Shown here piece by piece: positions 56,517 through 64,000 of a stretch of DNA of 64,000 nucleotides. A model generated the notes under the pieces. It made no database searches, was not told the DNA's origin, and saw only the letters and a list, made by a program, of their open reading frames with translations. The position numbers and the translations under genes are program-made. Position 1 is the stretch's first letter; every line of letters begins with the position of its first letter. Source of the DNA: Cryptococcus deneoformans JEC21 (Eukaryota > Basidiomycota > Tremellomycetes > Tremellales > Cryptococcaceae); assembly GCF_000091045.1 (NCBI RefSeq), contig NC_006687.1:360001-424000 (forward strand). The letters are read 5' to 3'.

Positions 56517-59500
56517 ATGCCTTCCCCGCCTCCCCCACTCACCATCCCCATCCTTCTACATCCCACACTCCCCTCCCAAGCAAGGCACGCCCTTCCCCTC
56601 CGCCCCACCCACATCGCACACTGGACGGTCAACTCTAACCACGGCCAATCAGCCTATACAGCTCTTGCAACGCAAGACAATACCATCTGGGTCGTTGCGG
56701 ACCAGCCGGCACCACCTCTTGATGATCACGACCTATTGCAGGAAGAGACATCTACTCATATACCCAGCATCTACACTTCGTCACCAATTTCTCCTCGGCG
56801 CGCTCGACCAGCACCCGCTCGACCACATACACCATCTCAACGGCCTGGGGCAACTTCTACAGCATCTACAGCAGGATCATCCTCTCAGCGTCGCACTTCC
56901 GCCTTTTCTCCTCCACTCTCTGCTCATCAGTTACCTACGGCTACTCTCTCGTCGGCTACTGCTTCTGCTGCTCCTCCCGACCAGCATGTCCACCGGTCCA
57001 GCTTATCCGGGAGAATGGAGCTTATGGGGCAGCTCAGAGAGCATAACGGCGGCAGAGAGAATACAGGAATAGGAGCAGGGCTGGGCATTGGACGGAGAGG
57101 TCTGACAGGTTTACATGGCCAAGCTGAGCAAGATTCCGGGACGACATCCCCAAAGTCGTCCATGTCTCTGTCCACAGAAACCACCAGTACTGTCGGCATG
57201 TTCAGTTTCTGGCAAAAAGGCTCACAGTCAGATGCAGAAGAGAAAGGAAGAGAGATTGACGAGATAATGCAAGAGATCAATGTGGACAGAGAGATGGAAA
57301 ACGAAAGGCGAGAATCTGAAAAGGAGAGTGAGGATCTGAAAGTGGTTGAAGCCGCGATAGAGAGAAGTCCGAGTTCTGGTCAGGGATATAACCTCCCAGG
57401 AAGCCATGCCAAAAGTCACGGATGCGAGTGGGGGAATAAAAAGGTCTGGAGAATTGTGTTGAGGCGGGTGGATCGTGGAAAGATAGTGAGCTTAACGGCC
57501 TTTGAAGAATTGGGAATCTTGTGTGTTTTAAGAGATGAAGGGTAAGTGTATCAGCATGCTTGGAAAATTGAGCTAACTGATCCCTTGCGCCAGACTGTTG
57601 GAGATTTTCTCTTTGACCACTTTGCAATGCGTGGATTACCTGGAGCTTGAGGGGCCCAACTCACGTCATTTGCAGAAGGACCCTTCTAACAGCAATACTG
57701 CCATCGTCAAGCTAGGGCAAGTCTGGTCCTGGAGTGGTATACATATGGCTAGAAACGATACAGTGGGAGCTTCGTTCTATTCAAAACCACGATCAAATGA
57801 CTGACGAAAATCCATTAGTCACATATACTCGTTGCACATGGTCTTCCCTGGCCTTGTGAAACACCTAGCCCTAACGGAGAAGTGACTCGAGTAATAATCT
57901 TGCTATTCAATCAGGATCAACAGCCTTTGCTCGATCCTATTGCAAAGCTCGAGCTTCCTGGAGAAGGTGACGTTGGGTTATGTCAGGACGGTGATAGTCA
58001 GTATCCTTTCGGAATATCCTGTAAACGTTTTAGCTGATGGGGCTTGTTTACTTAGCTAATTACTTAATCCACGCAACTCCCACATCCTTAACATCATATC
58101 CTATCATCTACTCTCAACACAAAGCCTCCCCTTCGAGCTCTCTACAACTTCATCCTGGGCATTCATCAGCAGCTTATCCCTCTCGCTCCCATACACCGAA
58201 TCTTGAGTCGTCAGACGCTTCCTCGTCTCTCTTAAGAAAATCGGTCTCTTCATCCCGCCTTCTCGATCCCCATCAATCTCATCCACATGAAAAAGAACAC
58301 AGCTTTGCGAGATTCCTTGCTCGGCGAACGGATTGGTCTAAGAAAAAAGATGAAGAACATGGCGATCAGCCGATCATACATCCTGCTTTGGGAGAGGGTA
58401 AAGAAGTTGAGAGGGACGGATACGGACATTGGACAAGAATTAAGTTGCATGAGAATGGAGAAGGAGTTGGGTGGGCTGATGATGGAATCGATGTCAGCAG
58501 CTCCATTGCAAATCGAAGTAACAGCACTGGTAGGCTGACCGCGGTACAGGAGTTTCAATGTGACGGGAAATCATTGTGGATTAAGGGGACAATATCATGG
58601 ACAAAAAGGGTATCCGCTCGAGAGGTGGTATTCAGCAAAGGCTGGAAAAAAATCGTCATTCTGCGTGCAGTAAGGGAGTTTCCTAAAAGGGAAATGCGAC
58701 AGAACTGACTTCGATGAAAAGGATGGAAAGCTTGCTGTATATGCGCCGCAAGGTAATGAGGTGCCCAAGGAAGGTAGTCGTCTGAAGTAGGTTTTGGCTG
58801 ACTGTCTTTCATTTGTAAACTAACAAACCTAAGGTTTGAACAGAAGTCTATCGATGATGATGTGAATGCTATTTGCTTGACAGAGTCGGGAAAGCTCTTG
58901 TTGAGTAATGTCAGCGCCGTGCAAAAGGGAGACATAGATAGCCCTGTAATCAGCTTTAAAAAGTATCTGACGCTTGAGGAACCACCAGAAGAAGAAAATG
59001 GTTCTTTCAGTCATGTCGTGCCTTATGGAGTGGAGAACGTCCTTGTTGCTGATCGTGAGCCTGACTCAAATGCGTCAAATTGGGCAAACATCTGACAACC
59101 TGTAGGCCAAGGAAATGTCTATCTTCGAAAGCTAGATAGGGTCATACATCAAGATAATATAGACCCTACTACGGATGATAAGCCAAGTGTTGACCGACTC
59201 GACGCAGCTGTTACGTGTATGAAGATTGTACGAGGTCCAGAGGAAAATGACAAAAAGTATCTTGTTGCGGGCGATGAAGATGGAGTAATTAGGATATGGA
59301 CTGTAGAGTATGTTACCTTATGCGTACTCTCAGACAAAACTTGACTGATCATTCCCATAGAGAGTTCCAATTTTGCGGCTCCTGGACACTCTTTGCCTGG
59401 CCAGTAAGCGATTTTGTGCTTTTGGATATGCCTCAAGCTGGGCCTCTGCATGGCACATTGCTTTGTACCTCCCAAGCGGGCACCGTCGGTATTATATCCC

Positions 59501-61842
59501 TGTCCGAAATGGAACAGTAAGTACTGAATTTTGCAGAAAGGAAACAAACTGACGTCCTTGATGCCTCTCAGGCTTTTCCTAATTCCGGCTGCAAGATCTC
59601 CTCTCCGCCACATCTATTTGGCAAATACTGACATCCTCCTGGCGTATGCGAATGGGAAAGCAAGGGTATGGAATACCGAAACACAGGAGTTCAGGCGCTC
59701 CACAGGGCTGGACGCTGCGGAAGATATGTTACAGGCTGGGAACTGGACGAGAGTGTAAATATCTTCCTGACAGTCATTGCCGAAATAGGAGACTGACGTT
59801 GACTATAGTGACTTAACAAAACGACATACACAAACACCTTTGACCGCTTGTGTGGCTCAGCCATATGCAGCAAGCCAACTTGGACGTCTTCTCAATCTCG
59901 ATCTTCGCGAACTCGGTCGCTGGTTGCACTCTTCCAAGAACAACCCGCATCATAGTCCTCTTCCAGCTCTTCGGAGCCTTCTCTCTATTCTTTTTACCTT
60001 CGGAGTTAGCGACAAAGTCGATGAGACGTGTATCAGGAACCTAGGTGTGCACAAGCCTGAGAAACCCATTATGGTAGGATATGGAAGTGCAGAGTGAGTG
60101 ATATTGCCATCATTTACACTAGACGGTTTTCACTGACCATCATGACAGTACCCATGAAATTGTATATGCGCAAGGAGTTGACTCATGGCGAATATCGGAG
60201 CGAATCACAGGGGTGAGACAGTTGGCAATCATAACTGTCTTAAGACCGTTCTTAGACTCCCCAGGTATATATATATATACTCGTGACTTTGACAGTATGA
60301 CGCTAATTCAGTATGATAGATTTAGAACAATGGGCCGCTGAAGTGATAGCGTTTTACACTGCGTCATTACCTCCAAACATCATCGAACCGGACCTAGAGT
60401 TCTTCGCGTCTTACTACATGGATCCCTCCTGTATGTGTTGATTGAACATTGATGAGCCGAAATACTTACGGATACCATAGACGACGTTCATCAGGCGGCC
60501 AGATTATTATTTGCGGCCAGAGTAGGGAGACTGTCAGGCTCTGAGATAGACACAGTTGCTCGAACCAGAGAACATGAACGTGAGTTGCTTATGGGAGTAA
60601 AAACATTTTTCTTATGAAAAACCACGATAGTGCCCATCCTTCAGCCCGAGGAACGCAAGTTTTGTGGTTCGGCCGCCAATGCTTTGACGGTATTAGGTGG
60701 TATCGCCTTGCAAAAATATCAGTGCATGGGTCCTGCGTGAGTGACAATAATCTTTCGTAAGCCGAACTGACAACTCCGACAGTGCGCTCAAAGCTCTCGC
60801 TGAGTCAGTGGCTCTTTACCTTCATGAACCGAACTGCGACTACATCTCTCTAGCGGTAGAGCTCTGCTCGAAAGGTTTTACAATTTGGCAAAGCTATGTA
60901 GACCCTTCGGACCTTCTGCGCCGCCTCTTCCATCTGGCAACCAACAAAGAGCCGCCGTCCATGTCCTCCCATTCTTCTACTAGCATAGCCGCTCAAGCGC
61001 GTTTAGCTATTCTGCTGGTCGCTTCCTCTAATCCCCCTCTTTTCATGTCTACACTTTCAATGGACATATTGGACGCCAAGAGCGCCGAGAGTAGAAGTAG
61101 TATCATGAAGCTATGTGTATTTATGGCCAGAAAAAAGCCCGCAGTGTTGGAGAATGGATTACCTAGGATAGCAGAGGCGGTCGTTAAGAGTCTCGACCCG
61201 AATGTTGGTAAGATGAGGGATGACGTCTGGCAAGCAGCTACTGTCATCTTAAATGAGCTCGTTTTAGCGTAAGTCTATCTTGTTGTAGGATATGATTCGT
61301 TTGAAACTGAATTTCTTCGCAGATTTTCTACGATTGACTTCCACAGTCGGACTCAGCGCCTGGCTGTGGGGACACACGAAGGAGCAGTCATAATGTAGGT
61401 GCTTCTGCAACGTTGTCTCTTATCACCACTCATCCATTCCAGGTATGATCTCAAGACTGCATCTCGACTATACGTCCTTGAACCGCACAAGGCCCCAGCC
61501 TCGGCGGTTTGCTTCTCGCCTGATGGACGTCGACTGGTCACAGTGTCAATAGAGGAAGGGTCTGTCACCGTTTGGAAGGTTGGGAGTAGTCTAAGCGGAT
61601 TTTTCAACGTCGGTGGTCCACCTAGGCAAGGTGGTGAAAAGGGGGAGCCGTTCAAGCGGATAGAATTTAAGAGGGCCGATGACCGTAAGTTCAGAGACTG
61701 TCCAAGAAAACCAATTCTGATGCAAGACTCCTAGGTCCTCTTGATTCAACTTCGGCATTAAGTGACGTACAGATAACATGGTTGGGTGCTAGACAGGCCA
61801 GAGTCACGATAAAAGAGACAGCATTGACATTTGAGACATGAT
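56517..61842 (+). CDS. WDR7 / rabconnectin-3 beta homologue (WD-repeat protein)
   Basis: About 18 exons (first four 56517-57541, 57594-57762, 57819-57996 and from 58056; last ending 61842) give an estimated 1,480 residues, the size of human WDR7. N-terminal WD-like strands are interrupted by long Ser/Pro-rich inserts. Further repeats are visible in CMKIVRGPEENDKKYLVAGD with EDGVIRIWTVE, and in IYLANTDILLAYANGKARVW. An alpha-helical middle follows (ALKALAESVALYLHEPN and DDVWQAATVILNELVLA). The C-terminus has RTQRLAVGTHEGAVIMYDLK and SAVCFSPDGRRLVTVSIEEG, then VTVWKVG, which closely resembles the WDR7 end. WDR7 pairs with DMXL/Rav1-type proteins to regulate V-ATPase assembly in animals; that role here is inferred. 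It ends 72 bp from the convergent GPATCH1 gene. Confidence 0.78.
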
Positions 61843-61914
61843 TGGGCCATTGAAAATGCCATGCAAATGATCGTAGAATGCTATAATTCCAACATCGACC
61901 TCCTATACAAAGTG

Positions 61915-64000
61915 TTACATAAAATCTTCTGCTCCTTTCCTTCCAACTAACCGCGGTATTATAGCAGGTTTTTCTACCCATTCGCCCTCAAAATCATTTT
62001 CCTCCTTTTCATTCTTGTGCTTCACATTTCTTTGCTCATCCCCATGTCTCTCATTATCTTGCTCGTCTCTCTTCCTCTTCTTCTTGTCCTTCACTTGCTG
62101 CTTTGGCTCATCTTCCTCCTCTCCTTCTCCAATATCGAACGAAAGCATAATCTTTCGCTTCTTGCTCTTTTTGTCCTTTTTCTTCTCCTTATCATCTTTA
62201 GCCCGATTATCTTCTTTTTTCAAGGTGAACACGGGTTTGAAAGTCGTCAAGTCTACGGGCTTCTCGTCTTCTATTTTTTTCGGTGGGAAGGGGTCCCTGT
62301 ACACTTGCGTAGGACCAGCAACCTTTCCAGGTTGTTCCACTTGTTTTTCATCATCATCCGCATCTTCCTCGTCACTTTCATCGTCACTGGCGAAGATTGC
62401 TTTGAAAATATCAATGCTGGGCTTTGTATACGTCAAAGTATCCCTTCCCTGATTGATATCCTCCGCCATGCCCACTTCAGCTATGGATGTTGGGGCTCGC
62501 TCGTCGGTTACAGCCTGAGTAGATTGTGGTATGGAGGTGGGCTTTGACGATTCAGTGGGAGCTTGATATATAAACTTTGACTCCCAACTGGCATCATTTG
62601 CTGGAATTGGTAAACCTTCTACGCTAGGGGCAGAGGGTCCGGGAGCGGCTTCAGAATCGGAAAGCTTTCCCTCTGGATGCGGATCCGCAACCCCAAAACG
62701 CTTGCAAAGCAACTTCACGGGGTAAAATTGTCTTGTCTCTCGAGTCATCTTCCCGTACATCCCGTTCATGGCCGCTTGTTCTTTAGGCGTCAATTGCTTA
62801 TCCATTTTAATTTCATCAACGCCCTTTGGCTTTTCCATCTCCGCTTTGGCTTTTTCGGCGTCATATATATGCAGTCCCGGCTTAGCTTGCTTAAGATCTG
62901 ACGCAGCGAGAGAAGATGATCCCGAAGTGAAACGGTTAGACATTGCAAATGACAAGGGTTTAAAGATTCTTGCTGATGATGCGAAGGCTTCGAGTTCAGC
63001 GTTGATCTCGTCAAAGGAAGATGATGGCAGAAGTGCGGGATTGGGGTCTTTGGTATTATATGTCTGAGAGATGAGATAGGAACGGTAACGCTCTTGTTTT
63101 GCTGGGTCATCACCATATGGGATAAAGCCTTTGAGAGCGGCAGAAGCCGTCCGAGGGGATAGCGGAGGAATTTGAACTTCAGTCGCAGGCGTACGGGTAT
63201 GTTCGGCGGATTCGGAGGGTTCGGGAACGAAAGATAATTTGAGAGGCGGGGCTATCTGCGCAGAATCTGACACCGAAGCGAGACGTTCCCGATCTTTTTC
63301 AGTGATATACTCATAGACAGATTTGGCTTTTGACATTCGTGTTTCTTCTCCCAGGGCGGCACCGCGTTGCTCGTAAGTGAGAGGCTTTCCAGGTGCGCCT
63401 CTGATGACTTCATTTTCTTCAACCTTTTTCCCCGGCTCTTCGTCCCATTTCCGAGTAGTGCCCCATACTCGTGCAGGGCGCGGCCGCCAATCTATCGGTA
63501 TTTCGGGCATCGGGAACCTATCATCATATGTTAGCAAAACCTCGTAACGATTCTGAGATTGCAGTTTACCATTTATCCTGAGGAACTCCTTCTGGATCAA
63601 GCATGAAACCTACTAAAACGGGCCTTCCATCATGCCAGTGATCTTCTGCATCCACGGCCTTTTTGCCTCCCTGGACATCCGTTGACCCCATTCCTAGTCC
63701 AGGCCGCGCTGAGCCACCCATAACGATCACATCATCTTCGTCGTCGTTATGGTCGAATGCGAAAGGTCTGGAGGACGTCGAAGGGCCAACGGCGTAAGGG
63801 TCATCATCCTCAATATCAAGGGGTCGTGGAGCCATCGCCGGTGCTACGTTGATGTATTCAGCTGCATGAGTTGTTAAAGTCGATGGAGAAGACTTACGCA
63901 ACCTGCTCATGCCCTTTCCCTTCTCGAACCCTAAGCCCTGCTTATCTTCTTTAGATTCATACACCAACAGTCTCACATCCCTTGGAGCAAAAGTATGCTT
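61915..64000 (-). CDS. GPATCH1/TGH-type G-patch protein, 5' end outside the window
   Basis: Exons read on the minus strand are 63898 to beyond 64000, 63570-63861 and 61915-63517, in frame throughout (about 665 residues visible). The right edge begins KHTFAPRDVRLLVYESKEDK followed by QGLGFEKGKGM, which is the G-patch remnant with its conserved aromatic/Gly residues as in GPATCH1. Then come DHWHDGRPVLVGFML, the FPMPEIPIDWRPRP block (typical FPxPxxPxDW), and GKMTRETRQFYPVKLLCKRF with PHPEG. The C-terminus is acidic then Lys-rich (KKDKKSKKRKIMLSFD). GPATCH1 associates with catalytic spliceosomes and probably stimulates a DEAH helicase. The start codon lies to the right of the window. Confidence 0.85.

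Noticed and set aside
1..64000. Search for transposons, CRISPR arrays, biosynthetic clusters or defence-like gene sets
   Set aside because: No reverse transcriptase, transposase, spaced repeats, NRPS/PKS or clustered accessory enzymes were seen; gene content is ordinary fungal housekeeping.

Overview
The window is a gene-dense stretch of fungal nuclear chromosome, most likely a basidiomycete yeast of the Cryptococcus neoformans/gattii group (inference). The evidence is the exon structure: most genes are cut by many short introns (about 45-65 nt) with GTRNGY donors, CTNAC-type branch sites and YAG acceptors. Proteins reassembled across these introns are typical eukaryotic housekeeping proteins with basidiomycete-like low-complexity tails. 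There are no bacterial operons, CRISPR arrays, rRNA genes or recognisable transposons. Exon boundaries given here were read by eye from splice signals, reading-frame continuity and remembered family motifs; no alignment, RNA-seq or database search was run.

Layout. 1-6.6 kb: the 5' part of SYF1 (splicing, minus), a Pof1-type nucleotidyltransferase (plus) and a large predicted mitochondrial protein (minus). 7.0-11.4 kb: a PNRC/Edc1-like decapping-associated protein (plus), a 44-residue membrane protein and an NR2C2AP-like protein (both minus), and a mitoribosomal SOD-fold protein (plus). 12.0-23.0 kb: a RhoGEF (plus), a Trs65-like TRAPPII subunit (plus), cytosolic AsnRS (minus), an HSL-type hydrolase with a long tail (plus) and a Tom6-like peptide (plus). 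23.3-30.1 kb: annexin (minus), a small membrane protein (plus), CDT1 (minus), CGR1 (plus) and an unknown single-span membrane protein (minus). 30.1-35.9 kb: a gene-poor stretch whose right part looks like a spliced, uORF-bearing leader of the next gene. 35.9-42.5 kb: a GAC1-like PP1-glycogen targeting subunit (plus), an HVA22/REEP protein (minus) and SGF11 of the SAGA DUB module (minus). 43.0-51.5 kb: a 28-exon phospholipase D (minus), CDC45 (plus) and an F-box-like protein (minus). 52.3-64.0 kb: BFR1 (minus), the complex I LYR subunit NDUFB9 (plus), a WDR7/rabconnectin-3 beta homologue (plus) and a GPATCH1-type G-patch protein (minus, running off the right edge).

The genes do not form one pathway. 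Two replication-initiation factors (CDT1, CDC45), two splicing-associated proteins (SYF1, GPATCH1) and several mitochondrial proteins share the region, mostly as divergent or convergent pairs with short spacers. I found no new multi-gene system. The most interesting signals are in gene architecture: 7-nt and 16-nt internal microexons, 11-nt and 17-nt initiator exons, one well-supported and one possible GC-AG intron, an outlier 266-nt intron, tandem in-frame acceptors, and a long upstream leader on the GAC1-like gene. There are also several small or unrecognised membrane proteins.
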